A DNA stretch of 64,000 nucleotides from JAKAGZ01 sp963783855 (GTDB lineage Bacteria > Bacteroidota > Ignavibacteria > Ignavibacteriales > Ignavibacteriaceae). Every line of letters begins with the position of its first letter. Position 1 is the stretch's first letter. Below the pieces are notes generated by a model. It saw only the letters and a program-made list of their open reading frames with translations. It was not told where the DNA came from and did not search any database. Both the position numbers and the translations under genes were made by a program. Below, in pieces: positions 53,698 through 62,899 of the stretch. The stretch covers positions 62,001-126,000 of the forward strand of contig CAWAPE010000007.1 of NCBI GenBank assembly GCA_963783855.1, in the 5' to 3' direction.

Positions 53698-56600
53698 ATG
53701 AAGAGGTTTCTCACGTTTATTTTTTTCTTTTCCACCCTGCTTTCACTTAATGTTTTTGCACAGGATAATTCACCTTTCGTTCGCTATCCAGCTCTTAATT
53801 CTAATGGTACTCAAATTGCTTTTTCTTTCCAGGGCGATATCTGGCTTGTTCCGTCAACCGGCGGAAATGCAACGCGTCTTACAATTCACGAGGCATATGA
53901 TGGAATTTCAAAATGGAGTCCTGATGATAAGATGATCGCTTTTTCAAGTAACCGATACGGCAACAATGATATTTTTACAATTCCTTCAAGTGGAGGTAAT
54001 CCAAATCGATTAACCTACTTCTCCGGAAATGATGGATTAAGTGACTGGACTGCTAATGGAAATTTGTTGTTTGAGACCGCCCGAAGTTATAGGGAAATAG
54101 AATGGGACAATGAAATTTATACAGTCTCTGCAAAAGGAGGAACACCGGTTAGATTTTTGGACGCGCTTGGCTATATGCCAACAATGTCTCCAGGCGGAAG
54201 ATTTGTCGCTTTTGTAAAAGGTGCCTGCAGACTAGAAAGAGAGAATTATAAAGGACCTGCTAATAAAGATATCTGGTTGTTTGATACAAAGACTAAAAAA
54301 TATTCTAAGATTACAAGTTTTGAGGGGCAGGATTTTTATCCGCAATGGGGAGATGCTGGAACAATATATTATATAAGTGCACAAAGTGGAAAATATAATG
54401 TGTTCAGACTAAAAATTAATGGTGAGGGTATGACTAACGGCATGCCGGAACAAATAACAAAATTTACTGATGACGGTATTAGATATTTTAGTATAAGCCG
54501 TGACGGAAATTTCCTTGCGATGGAAAGACAAACAGATATTTATTTTATGAAATTAAACGGTGGAACACCTCAGAAAGTTAATATTCACGTTGCGGATGAT
54601 TACAGGTTTGATCCTGTAGTCTATAAAAATTATTCCAGCGATGCTTCCGAATATGCTGTTTCACCAAATAATAAATATACCGCACTCGTAATAAGAGGCG
54701 AATTATTTGTAACTGAAAACAGTAAAGATAAAAGCCTGACTGTTGATCTATCTAAAAGTCCATATCGTGATATGAATGTTGCGTGGTTGAGTGACACAAC
54801 ATTAATTTTTACATCTGATCGGGAAGGACAGTTTGATCTTTATTTGCTTCGTTCTGCTGATAAAAATGAATCTAATATTTTTAAAAGCCTTAAGCATGAA
54901 ACTATCAGGCTGACGAAAACCGATGAAGATGAATCTGGTCCTGTTATTTCGCCTGACGGAAAAAAGATAGCTTATGTCAGAGGCAACGGAGAACTTATTA
55001 CAGCATCAATATCAGCCGATGGAAAAATGAGTGATGAAAAAGAATTATTAAAAGGCTGGGCAACACCTTCCGGTATTGCCTGGAGCCCGGACAGTAAATG
55101 GCTGGCTTACTCATTACCTGATCTCGAATTCAACGATGAAATTTATATACAGGCAGCTGATAATTCAAAAAAACCGGTCGATATTAGTATGCATCCCCGC
55201 GGCGATTATTCACCAGTCTGGAGTATGGATGGCAAAAAGCTCGGTTTTATTTCCAACAGAAACAACGGAGATGATGATATTTGGTTTGTCTGGTTGACTA
55301 AAAAGGATTGGGAAAAAACCAAACAGGACTGGGACGAAGATCAGCCTGAGGAAAAAAATGATAAAAAAGTAAAAGATAGTACCGGGGTAAAACCAATTAA
55401 AATTGATTTCGATCACATTTACGACAGGCTTGTTCAGGTTACCGGTCTTCCGGGTAATGAATCTGATCTTGCTATATCAAAAGATGGTGAAACTTTTTAT
55501 TTCGTTTCAAACAGGAATTCCAACCAGAGCTTTAAAGCAGAACAGGATTTGCATAGCGTAAAATGGGATGGAACCAAAATGGAAGCTATCACGAAAGGGA
55601 ATGCTCGTCCATATGCTGTTTCGATTGATCCTGATGGAAAATTTCTTTACCTGTTCAAACCGAGAGGAAGATTCAGCAGGATCAATATAAAAACCAGCAA
55701 GGAGGAAAGATTGCCGTATGCTGCGGAAATGAAAATTGATTATCCGACTGAAAGAAAACAAATTTTTGAAGAAGCGTGGCGTACTTTAAACAACGGATTT
55801 TATGATCCTGCCTTCCACGGTAAAGACTGGGACGCTCTTAAAAAGAAATATGAACCATGGGCAATTAAGGCATCAACCCAGGATGATTTCAGATATATCT
55901 TTAATTTTATGCTTGGTGAGTTGAATTCTAGTCACCAGGGGATGTATGGTTCGGACCGCGCTGAAACACAAAAGGAAACAACCGGGTTGCTTGGTATTGA
56001 AGTTGTCCCTGAGGATGATGGTATTAAAGTGACTCATGTCATTCCCGGATCACCTGCTGACAGAGTGGAAAGTAAATTGAATGCAGGTGATATTATAAAT
56101 GCAATAGACGGAAACAAAATTGATGAAAACACAAATTATAATGCTCTTCTGATCAATAAAAACAACAAACGTACTTTGTTAAGTGTTACTGATAAAAACG
56201 GAAAATCAAATGAAGTTGTAATTAGACCGGCTTCCAGTTTAAGATCTGAACTCTATGAAGAATGGGTTGAAGAACACAGAAAACTGACTGATAAATATTC
56301 GAATGGACGTCTCGGCTATATCCATATTCAGGGAATGAACTGGTCGAGCTTTGAAAGATTTGAAAGGGAATTAACTGCAAGCGGGCTCGGGAAAGAGGGA
56401 TTAGTAATAGACGTTCGTTATAATGGTGGTGGATGGACAACAGATTATTTAATGACTGTTCTTACGTACAGGCAGCACGCATATACTATTCCACGCGGGG
56501 CAGCAAAAAATCTTAATAAAGAACAAAAGAAATTTGTTGATTATTATCCTCTTGGTGAGAGACTCCCTTTCGCAGCCTGGACAAAACCATCTGTTGCTAT

Positions 56601-56913
56601 GTGCAACGCAAACAGCTACTCCAATGCTGAAATATTTTCACATGCTTATAAAACTCTTGGAATCGGAAAGCTTGTCGGTGAACCAACTTTCGGTGCAGTA
56701 ATTTCCACCGGAGGAAGAGGATTAATTGATGGATCGTTTGTTCGCCTGCCTTTCCGTGGCTGGTATGTAAAAGCAACTGAAAAAAATATGGAATGGGGCC
56801 CGGCTGTCCCGGATGTAATAGTTAAACAGGCACCTGATGCCAGGGCAAAAGGTGAAGATCAGCAGCTTAAAACAGCTGTTAATGTATTATTGAAACAAAT
56901 GGACACAAAATAA
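53698..56913 (+). CDS. Secreted tricorn-like S41 peptidase
   Basis: A 1071-residue exported protease. After a signal peptide (residues 1-21, ending VFAQ) come many PD40/WD40-type propeller blades (for example PALNSNGTQIAFSFQGDIWLV and SPDDKMIAFSSNRYG), then a PDZ domain (TGLLGIEVVPEDDGIKV...), then the S41 catalytic domain with NANSYSNAEIFSHAYKTLG containing the nucleophilic serine and GVGEPTFG-type flanks. This matches bacterial tricorn homologues that degrade peptides. Ribosome site GGAG precedes the ATG by about 8 bp. The next 260 bp contain only the terminator and transketolase promoter region. Confidence 0.92.
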   Translation: MKRFLTFIFFFSTLLSLNVFAQDNSPFVRYPALNSNGTQIAFSFQGDIWLVPSTGGNATRLTIHEAYDGISKWSPDDKMIAFSSNRYGNNDIFTIPSSGGNPNRLTYFSGNDGLSDWTANGNLLFETARSYREIEWDNEIYTVSAKGGTPVRFLDALGYMPTMSPGGRFVAFVKGACRLERENYKGPANKDIWLFDTKTKKYSKITSFEGQDFYPQWGDAGTIYYISAQSGKYNVFRLKINGEGMTNGMPEQITKFTDDGIRYFSISRDGNFLAMERQTDIYFMKLNGGTPQKVNIHVADDYRFDPVVYKNYSSDASEYAVSPNNKYTALVIRGELFVTENSKDKSLTVDLSKSPYRDMNVAWLSDTTLIFTSDREGQFDLYLLRSADKNESNIFKSLKHETIRLTKTDEDESGPVISPDGKKIAYVRGNGELITASISADGKMSDEKELLKGWATPSGIAWSPDSKWLAYSLPDLEFNDEIYIQAADNSKKPVDISMHPRGDYSPVWSMDGKKLGFISNRNNGDDDIWFVWLTKKDWEKTKQDWDEDQPEEKNDKKVKDSTGVKPIKIDFDHIYDRLVQVTGLPGNESDLAISKDGETFYFVSNRNSNQSFKAEQDLHSVKWDGTKMEAITKGNARPYAVSIDPDGKFLYLFKPRGRFSRINIKTSKEERLPYAAEMKIDYPTERKQIFEEAWRTLNNGFYDPAFHGKDWDALKKKYEPWAIKASTQDDFRYIFNFMLGELNSSHQGMYGSDRAETQKETTGLLGIEVVPEDDGIKVTHVIPGSPADRVESKLNAGDIINAIDGNKIDENTNYNALLINKNNKRTLLSVTDKNGKSNEVVIRPASSLRSELYEEWVEEHRKLTDKYSNGRLGYIHIQGMNWSSFERFERELTASGLGKEGLVIDVRYNGGGWTTDYLMTVLTYRQHAYTIPRGAAKNLNKEQKKFVDYYPLGERLPFAAWTKPSVAMCNANSYSNAEIFSHAYKTLGIGKLVGEPTFGAVISTGGRGLIDGSFVRLPFRGWYVKATEKNMEWGPAVPDVIVKQAPDARAKGEDQQLKTAVNVLLKQMDTK

Positions 56914-56980
56914 AATAATCATTTGTATTTGCAGGGTGTTGTAGAAATTCTATAACATCCTGTTATTTCTTTTATAACAG

Positions 56981-57014
56981 AATGCCGCTCTTTTTAGGGC
57001 GGTATTTTATTTTT
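56981..57014 (+). terminator. Intrinsic terminator after the tricorn-like peptidase
   Basis: AATGCCGC (56981-56988) pairs with GCGGTATT (56999-57006) with one G-T pair, followed by TTATTTTT. A second dyad with a TAGAAATTCTA core at about 56934-56961 precedes it. Confidence 0.78.
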
Positions 57015-57171
57015 GACCTGCCGGAAACTTGACTTATACTCCTATAAATTACAATATTATTAATTACCAGATCTTTTAAAGGAAAATAATGACAGTTTTT
57101 TAATAGCTTTTAATATATTTGAATATTAGAAGTTAGATTTATTATACCAAATTTTAATGATGGAGAAGATA

Positions 57172-59193
57172 ATGCCGATTAAGACAAAAGAGTTTGACGA
57201 TATTGCAATAAATACGATAAGATTTTTAGCAGTTGATGGAGTCCAGAAAGCTAATTCAGGCCATCCGGGAATGCCTATGGGATGTGCTCCTATAGCTTAT
57301 ACTTTATATTCTAAATTTATGAATCATAACCCCGCTAATCCGGGCTGGCTTAACCGCGACAGGTTTGTGCTATCTGCGGGACACGGAAGTATGCTGCTTT
57401 ACTCAATTCTCCATTTGTGTGGCTACAATGTTTCGATGGATGATCTCCAAAATTTCAGGCAGTGGAAAAGCAAGACCCCGGGACATCCCGAGTTTGGATT
57501 GACACCCGGAGTTGAAACTACAACCGGGCCACTGGGACAGGGAATTTCTAATGCTGTCGGGATGGCACTTGCAGAAGCACATCTAGCTGCTATTTTCAAC
57601 AAAAACGATATAAAAATCCTTGATCATTACATTTATGGAATTTGCAGCGATGGTGATCTAATGGAAGGAATTTCCCACGAGACCGCGTCAATTGCCGGAC
57701 ATCTGAAACTTGGAAAAATTATCTTTTTTTACGATAACAATCACATCTCAATTGATGGATCAACCAGTCTCGCATTTTCAGAAGACATTCCGGAAAGATT
57801 CAAATCCTACGGTTGGCATGTTCAGCACGTTACCGATGTAAATAAAGTAGATGATCTTCAGAAAGCACTTGAGGAGGCTCAGAAAGTAACTGACAAGCCC
57901 TCATTAATTGTTACAGATACTCACATCGGTTACGGCAGTCCTCATAAACAGGATACTGCGGGAGTTCACGGTTCACCGCTTGGTGAAGACGAAGTAAAGG
58001 AAACAAAGAAAAATCTAAACTGGCCAGAGGATAAAACTTTTTATATACCTGACGAAGTTTCCGGTTTTTTCAAAGAAGTAAAAGAACAGGGACAAAAAAA
58101 TGAAGATGATTGGAATAAATTATTCGAATCATACAAAATCAAATACCCTGAAGATGGAAAATTATTTTTAGACCTGATGAATGGAAATATTGGTGATGAA
58201 TGGAAAAAACATCTGCCGTTATTTAAAGATGAGGGAAAAGGAATCGCCACAAGATCATCTTCAGGTAAAACAATTAACGCAATTGCCCCGTATCTTGCCG
58301 GATTCCTTGGTGGCTCTGCAGATCTCCACCCTTCTACTAATACTTTTATGGATGATTACGGTAGCCTTTCTTCAGATCATTATGAAAACAGGAGTATTCA
58401 TTACGGAATACGTGAGCACGGAATGGCGAGTATGCTTAACGGTATGGCGATGTACGGCGGAGTAATTCCTTTCGGAGCTACATTCTTTGTTTTTTCAGAT
58501 TACCTGCGTCCTGCAATTCGCCTGGGAGCTCTTTCCGGTGTTCGCCCCATTTATGTCTTCACTCACGACAGTATCGGACTCGGTGAAGATGGCCCGACAC
58601 ACCAGCCTGTTGAACACCTTGCTGCAGTAAGAGCGATCCCTAAGGTTGTGGTTATACGCCCTGCCGATGCAAATGAATCAGCTTACGCATGGCAGGCAGC
58701 GATTGAACATCAGGGAAGCCCGGTTGCACTTATTCTTACAAGGCAAAAGCTGCCGGTAATCGACCAGGAAAAATATACATCCGCGGAAAATCTTTTAAAG
58801 GGTGCATATATTCTTAAAGATTCTAATGGCACACCTGATATCATTTTAATGGCAACAGGTTCTGAAGTTTCAATTACACTGGAGGCAGCGGAGAAACTTA
58901 ACTCTGAAGGTATTAAAGCCAGGATGGTTTCATTCCCTAGCTGGGAATTATTTGAGGCTCAACCGGAAGATTATAAGGAAAGTGTTTTTCCAAAAGCAGT
59001 TCGCACGAGACTTTCAGTTGAAGCAGGTGTAAGCCAGGGCTGGACAAAATATGTTACTGAAGAAGGCGAATCTATGAGTATAGAACAATTTGGTGCCTCA
59101 GCTCCATTGAAAGATGTAATGAAAGGTTACGGTTACACTGCCGAAAATGTTTATGAAGTATCAAAGAAGTTGTTAGAGAAGAATAAAAAATAA
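57172..59193 (+). CDS. tkt: Transketolase
   Basis: Thiamine diphosphate enzyme that transfers two-carbon units in the pentose phosphate pathway. Conserved blocks are KANSGHPGMPMGCAPI, GPLGQGISNAVGMA, the ThDP-binding GDGDLMEG-type segment (ICSDGDLMEGISHE), RSIHYGIREHGMASMLNGMA and DGPTHQPVEHLAA. About 673 residues is normal. Three ATG codons occur within 15 bp; 57172 is best placed, with GGAGAAG a few bases upstream. Confidence 0.96.
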   Translation: MPIKTKEFDDIAINTIRFLAVDGVQKANSGHPGMPMGCAPIAYTLYSKFMNHNPANPGWLNRDRFVLSAGHGSMLLYSILHLCGYNVSMDDLQNFRQWKSKTPGHPEFGLTPGVETTTGPLGQGISNAVGMALAEAHLAAIFNKNDIKILDHYIYGICSDGDLMEGISHETASIAGHLKLGKIIFFYDNNHISIDGSTSLAFSEDIPERFKSYGWHVQHVTDVNKVDDLQKALEEAQKVTDKPSLIVTDTHIGYGSPHKQDTAGVHGSPLGEDEVKETKKNLNWPEDKTFYIPDEVSGFFKEVKEQGQKNEDDWNKLFESYKIKYPEDGKLFLDLMNGNIGDEWKKHLPLFKDEGKGIATRSSSGKTINAIAPYLAGFLGGSADLHPSTNTFMDDYGSLSSDHYENRSIHYGIREHGMASMLNGMAMYGGVIPFGATFFVFSDYLRPAIRLGALSGVRPIYVFTHDSIGLGEDGPTHQPVEHLAAVRAIPKVVVIRPADANESAYAWQAAIEHQGSPVALILTRQKLPVIDQEKYTSAENLLKGAYILKDSNGTPDIILMATGSEVSITLEAAEKLNSEGIKARMVSFPSWELFEAQPEDYKESVFPKAVRTRLSVEAGVSQGWTKYVTEEGESMSIEQFGASAPLKDVMKGYGYTAENVYEVSKKLLEKNKK

Positions 59194-59228
59194 AATATTG
59201 TGTTTCTGAGTTCGGAAAAAGCAAGAGT

Positions 59229-59285
59229 AAGAACAAGATTATGATAAAGTGAGAAAATAGTAGTCTTGTTCTTAATCATAATCTT
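59229..59285. terminator. Two overlapping dyads between convergent tkt and VF530 genes
   Basis: AAGAACAAGA (59229-59238) pairs with TCTTGTTCTT (59264-59273), and AAGATTATGAT (59235-59245) pairs with ATCATAATCTT (59275-59285). The arms overlap, so the two stems exclude each other. The position between two convergent genes suggests bidirectional termination, but neither stem is GC-rich. Confidence 0.4.
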
Positions 59286-59535
59286 AATCTTCTTTCCTCC
59301 ACGGCGGATCTCCGTAATAGAGATAGAAGTTTTCTACTTTTTCTCTTGCCCAGGCAGTTTTTCTTAGAAATTTCAGGCTTGATTTAATCGAGGGGTTGTT
59401 GTTAAAGCTATTAATATCGATGTGTCTGCCAAGTTTTTCCCAGCCGTAGAAATCAACAAGACGGTTAAGAATCATCTCTAATGTAACACCGTGGAGCGGA
59501 TCATTGTTTGGTTGAATATCGTTTTCTTTTTCCAT
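59284..59535 (-). CDS. VF530 family DNA-binding protein
   Basis: An 83-residue protein of the VF530 (DUF2132) family. The family core is NNDPLHGVTLEMILNRLVDFYGWEKLG, then NNPSIKSSLKFLRKTAWAREKVENFY, both essentially intact. Family members are small helical proteins with a DNA-binding-like fold of unsettled function. The ATG overlaps the TAA of the NYN gene (TAATG), so the two are translationally coupled. Confidence 0.92.
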   Translation of the reverse strand: MEKENDIQPNNDPLHGVTLEMILNRLVDFYGWEKLGRHIDINSFNNNPSIKSSLKFLRKTAWAREKVENFYLYYGDPPWRKED

Positions 59536-60020
59536 TACTTTTTTGCTCTTAACAGTAAATCATTTTCAATCGGTATAAACACTGATGCTGTACTAATTAA
59601 AGAATCTGCTGTAAGTTGAGGTACACCATAAACTTCAACCGAAACATCAAAATCATTTTTGATCTTATTTACCAGTAAATCAAAATCACCATCTCCGCTT
59701 ACCAGCACAACTACATCTGATTGCTTTGCATATTCCATAATGTCAAGCGTTATCCCAACATCCCAGTCTCCCTTTGCTGAACCGTCACTTCTCTGAATAA
59801 AGGGTTTTAATTTTATTTCAAATCCGATTCCCCTGAGGATATTCTGAAATTGTTTCTGTTTTTCATCGCCCTTATCAATTGCATAAGCAATCGCTTTCAC
59901 TACTTTCCTGTTTGAAGTGGCTTTAGCCCAAAACGCGTTATAGTCGAAATGGCAATTATAGAACTCTTTAGTAGTGTAGTAGATGTTTTGAACGTCCACA
60001 AACACGGCAACTTTTTGCAT
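59535..60020 (-). CDS. NYN domain protein (LabA/DUF88-like putative RNase)
   Basis: A 161-residue PIN-like nuclease-fold protein. The N-terminal VAVFVDVQNIYY holds the first acidic site (D9), the middle GDWDVGITLDIMEYA and VLVSGDGDFDLLVNKI hold the remaining acidic residues of the active site. NYN proteins usually cleave RNA or act in regulatory complexes. It is coupled to VF530 by a one-base stop-start overlap. Confidence 0.9.
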   Translation of the reverse strand: MQKVAVFVDVQNIYYTTKEFYNCHFDYNAFWAKATSNRKVVKAIAYAIDKGDEKQKQFQNILRGIGFEIKLKPFIQRSDGSAKGDWDVGITLDIMEYAKQSDVVVLVSGDGDFDLLVNKIKNDFDVSVEVYGVPQLTADSLISTASVFIPIENDLLLRAKK

Positions 60021-60147
60021 TATTATTATCCGAAGGGATTATAAATTTATTATTATTACAATATCTATAAGCTCTCATTAAAAGGAAAGGAGTAAGAAGC
60101 CTTTAGCAAAGAATAAAACTCTGGCAATGTAAATGGGTCTTTGAACA

Positions 60148-60339
60148 TTATGATTTGTTTGTGTTTTTAGATTCATCCAAAATATATTTTAGGTCAAGTG
60201 CCCTCACAGCATCTACGGCGTACTCTATTCTTCCGACTTCGCAGAGGCCTTTTATTCCGGCTTCCTCGTAAGCGCGTATGAATTCCTTAGCACAGGCTTC
60301 TCGGATTTTTTCTGCTTTTATTTCTTCTTTATTATTCAT
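60148..60339 (-). CDS. Small hypothetical protein, 63 residues
   Basis: A short, helical, charged protein beginning MNNKEEIKAEKIREACAKEF. An upstream GTG at 60354 would add five residues, but ATG 60339 is preferred. No domain is recognised and the ribosome site is weak, so the gene is uncertain. It is 127 bp upstream of the NYN gene and on the same strand, downstream of the frameshifted SnoaL-like gene. Confidence 0.5.
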   Translation of the reverse strand: MNNKEEIKAEKIREACAKEFIRAYEEAGIKGLCEVGRIEYAVDAVRALDLKYILDESKNTNKS

Positions 60340-60375
60340 AACCAGGTCTGTCACTGTAGATTCGTGACAGTATAA

Positions 60376-60851
60376 TTATTTCTTATCCAATTCCGTTTTA
60401 ACAATATCCATCACTTGTTTTGAAACTTCGTTAGGAATAGTCATTGACAGGTTGTAATGTTTTATTTTCCAGCCATCATTTGTTTTTATTAAAATTCCGG
60501 AACCTCTTGCAGGACCGAAACCTGCAACAAGAACGTTTCATCGAACCAGGCGTATGTTTTGTCGGGAGAAATAAAAATATTTCTTTTAGTCGCATAGATT
60601 GTCCACGCTGATTTCTTCTTAAACCATGGTTCCGCCCATTTCTGAAATTCTGACTTTGTCCAGTATTCCGTGGCATCTGTCCCCATGTAAACTGCGTCCT
60701 CTGCGAGGTAACCAAAATAGGTCTCAGCATCTGCAACAGCGGCAGCGTGATGCCAGTTTGTGAGCATCTGATAGAGTTGCTGTTTTAAATTATTATCGCT
60801 GTTATGGCCGAAACCGATCAGTAAACCTAATATTAATATTATTTGTGGCAT
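60376..60851 (-). pseudogene. SnoaL/DUF4440-like protein with a frameshift
   Basis: The N-terminal part (MPQIILILGLLIGFG, a signal peptide, then HAAAVADAETYFGYLAEDAVYMGTD) is typical of the nuclear-transport-factor-2-like DUF4440 family. Its frame ends early at 60489. A second frame continues with AGFGPARGSGILIKTNDGWKIKHYNLSM and ends at TAA 60376-60378. Adding one base near 60528 restores a single protein of about 158 residues. The 476-nt length is one short of a multiple of three, consistent with a one-base loss or a sequencing error. Confidence 0.75.
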
Positions 60852-60951
60852 CTTTATCCCTAAGCTTTTGTTTCCAAATTAGTTAAACACGTTACAATAC
60901 GCAAAAATTATTTTTTAAAAACGCTTATCCCATTTGGTTTGAAATATGTGC

Positions 60952-61018
60952 CCTCCGTGAGTAAGTTTGGGTAACAAAATCCCCGTGATATTACAGGGGA
61001 GCAACTATCAAACGGAGG
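60952..61018 (+). promoter_or_regulatory. Candidate cis-regulatory RNA that can hide the ribosome site of the PLP enzyme gene
   Basis: CCTCCGT (60952-60958) pairs perfectly with ACGGAGG (61012-61018), which contains the Shine-Dalgarno GGAGG of the gene at 61030. Between them, GTTTG (60965-60969) can pair with CAAAC (61009-61013) as an alternative, and TCCCC/GGGGA (60980-60984/60996-61000) forms a central hairpin. A compact leader whose 5' arm can mask the ribosome site, in front of a sulfur amino acid gene, suggests a translational riboswitch or attenuator. It does not match the SAM-I or SAM-II consensus that I know. Confidence 0.5.
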
Positions 61019-61029
61019 AGGAAAAAATC

Positions 61030-62232
61030 ATGTCTTTTGACCCTACCAGTAACATACAAGACTATCTTGTGTTCGGCGAATACGGAGATGTAAATCCGTC
61101 AATCACCGATTCATCAACCTATACTTTTATGAGCCCTGAAAAAATGGAAGAACTTTTCGATCACGAAATTGAAGGGTGCTTTCTTTATTCAAGACACTGG
61201 AATCCAATAAATAAAAATTTATCAGACGCACTGGCAAGACTTGAAGGAAGTGAACTAGCCCAGGTTATGTCATCGGGAATGGGCGCAATAAGCACTACAA
61301 TTTTTCAGCTTTGCAGCGCTGGTGACGAGGTAATTTCAAGCCACACAATTTACGGTGGTACATACGCATTCTTCAAAAATCTTTTGCCGAGATTTGGAAT
61401 TACTGTAAACTTTGTAAATATGAACGATGTTGAAGAAGTTAAAAAAGCGATAACTTCAAAGACAAAAGTTATTTATTGTGAGTCAGTCAGTAATCCTTTG
61501 CTCGAAGTAGCAGATCTTCCGGCATTGAGCAGCATAGCAAAAGAAAAAAATGTAAAGCTTGTTGTAGACAACACATTCAGTCCGCTGACAATTGCACCGA
61601 TACAGCATGGCGCTGATATTGTAATTCACAGCCTTACAAAATTTATCAACGGAACAAGTGATTGTGTCGCAGGTTGTGTGTGCAGTACTTCCGATTTTAT
61701 TCACGAACTTTTGGATATTAACAGCGGAACAAGCATGCTGATGGGACCGGTGCTCGATAGTCACAGGGCTGCAAGCATTCTTAAAAATCTTCACAGTCTG
61801 CATATAAGAATTCAGCAGCATAGCAGAAATGCAATGTACCTTGCTGAAAACCTGGATAAACTGGGTGTAAAAGTGTTTTATCCGGGATTAAAATCGCACC
61901 CGTTCCACGAAAGAATGGACAAGCTTAGAAATCCTGACTTCGGTTTCGGAGGTATGCTGGCAATTGACGTTGGAACATCCGAGATGGCAGATAAGTTAAT
62001 GACTAAGATGCAGGATGAGAAAGTCGGTTATCTCGCAGTTAGCCTCGGTTATTTCAAAACTCTTTTCAGTTCACCCGGACATAGTACTTCTTCCGAAATT
62101 CCTGATGAAGAAAGAAAAGAGATTGGGATAAGCGAAGGACTGGTAAGAATTTCAATCGGACTGGATCATAATATTCAGAGAACCTTCGAGAGAATTAAAA
62201 AATGCCTGCAGGATGTAGGGCATTTAAAATAA
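61030..62232 (+). CDS. PLP-dependent trans-sulfuration enzyme (methionine gamma-lyase / cystathionine synthase-lyase family)
   Basis: A Cys/Met metabolism PLP enzyme of about 400 residues. FLYSRHWNPINKNL is the family tyrosine-arginine segment, SGMGAISTTIFQL binds the phosphate, VVDNTFSPL holds the pyridine-binding aspartate, and HSLTKFINGTSD contains the PLP lysine. The family includes methionine gamma-lyase, cystathionine gamma-synthase and O-acetylhomoserine sulfhydrylase; the cysteine or glycine that separates them cannot be called confidently here. I start at ATG 61030, preceded by GGAGGAGG; a TTG 60967 extension would run through the structured leader. Confidence 0.9.
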   Translation: MSFDPTSNIQDYLVFGEYGDVNPSITDSSTYTFMSPEKMEELFDHEIEGCFLYSRHWNPINKNLSDALARLEGSELAQVMSSGMGAISTTIFQLCSAGDEVISSHTIYGGTYAFFKNLLPRFGITVNFVNMNDVEEVKKAITSKTKVIYCESVSNPLLEVADLPALSSIAKEKNVKLVVDNTFSPLTIAPIQHGADIVIHSLTKFINGTSDCVAGCVCSTSDFIHELLDINSGTSMLMGPVLDSHRAASILKNLHSLHIRIQQHSRNAMYLAENLDKLGVKVFYPGLKSHPFHERMDKLRNPDFGFGGMLAIDVGTSEMADKLMTKMQDEKVGYLAVSLGYFKTLFSSPGHSTSSEIPDEERKEIGISEGLVRISIGLDHNIQRTFERIKKCLQDVGHLK

Positions 62233-62392
62233 AAGTTAAATTATTTCCCCTTCTTTAATTAAGAAGGGGAAATTCATAGAAGGGGATGGTTAAGTAAGTT
62301 ATAAGTTTATTTTTTAATTTAGAGAACTTTCTCTACTTTAATGTATAATGAACAATAGAAAAGAATAAATTCAGAATAAAACAGAGAGAATA

Positions 62393-62854
62393 ATGTTTGA
62401 GTACTTTAGAAATATTTTAACTGCTGCCCCGGAAAGAGCAAATTCAGGATATGGGATGCAAAAAAAATTACAGGTTGCCACCTGTGCTTTATATTTTGAG
62501 ATGGCAAAGGCCGATGATAATTTTACAGAAGTCGAGCACAAAAAGATAATTTCAATGATGAAGGAAGAATTTGATCTTGGAGAAGAAGAGGTTGACGAAT
62601 TAATACAGCAAACGAAGGAAAGTATCAGAAAAAGTGTTAGTATTTATGAATTTACCACAATAATTGATCAGAATTTACCCAGGGATGAAAAGCTTAAATT
62701 AATGAAAAATTTATGGCGCCTGATTTATCTTGATGGAAAACTAGATAAATATGAAGATAACCTTGTTAAGAGAATTGGTGACATGCTTAAACTTGAGCAC
62801 AAGGAAGTAATTGAATCGAAACTACTTGTAAAAAATGAACTGAACCTGAACTAA
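62393..62854 (+). CDS. TerB-family protein
   Basis: A 153-residue helical protein. The block CALYFEMAKADDNFTEVEHKKIISMM and the later LIYLDGKLDKYEDNLVKRIGDML have the paired acidic pattern of the tellurite-resistance TerB/DjlA domain, which binds metals in some members. No other ter genes are present, so resistance is not implied. It is followed by a strong bidirectional terminator. Confidence 0.9.
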   Translation: MFEYFRNILTAAPERANSGYGMQKKLQVATCALYFEMAKADDNFTEVEHKKIISMMKEEFDLGEEEVDELIQQTKESIRKSVSIYEFTTIIDQNLPRDEKLKLMKNLWRLIYLDGKLDKYEDNLVKRIGDMLKLEHKEVIESKLLVKNELNLN

Positions 62855-62862
62855 AAAATTTA

Positions 62863-62895
62863 CCTTGAAGGTTTCAGAAGCCTTCAAGGTTTTTA
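62863..62895. terminator. Bidirectional terminator between terB-like and glutathione peroxidase genes
   Basis: CCTTGAAGG (62863-62871) and CCTTCAAGG (62881-62889) form a perfect 9-bp stem, followed by TTTTTATAATTT on the plus strand and preceded by an A-run that acts as a T-run on the minus strand. It separates two convergent genes. Confidence 0.85.
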
Positions 62896-62899
62896 TAAT

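Noticed and set aside
60952..61018. SAM-I or SAM-II riboswitch
   Set aside because: The leader can hide the ribosome site but lacks the conserved core sequences of those classes; it is reported only as an unclassified candidate.
60967..61029. TTG start that extends the PLP enzyme by 21 residues
   Set aside because: The extension overlaps the structured leader and the strong GGAGGAGG ribosome site in front of ATG 61030, and it does not look like conserved protein.
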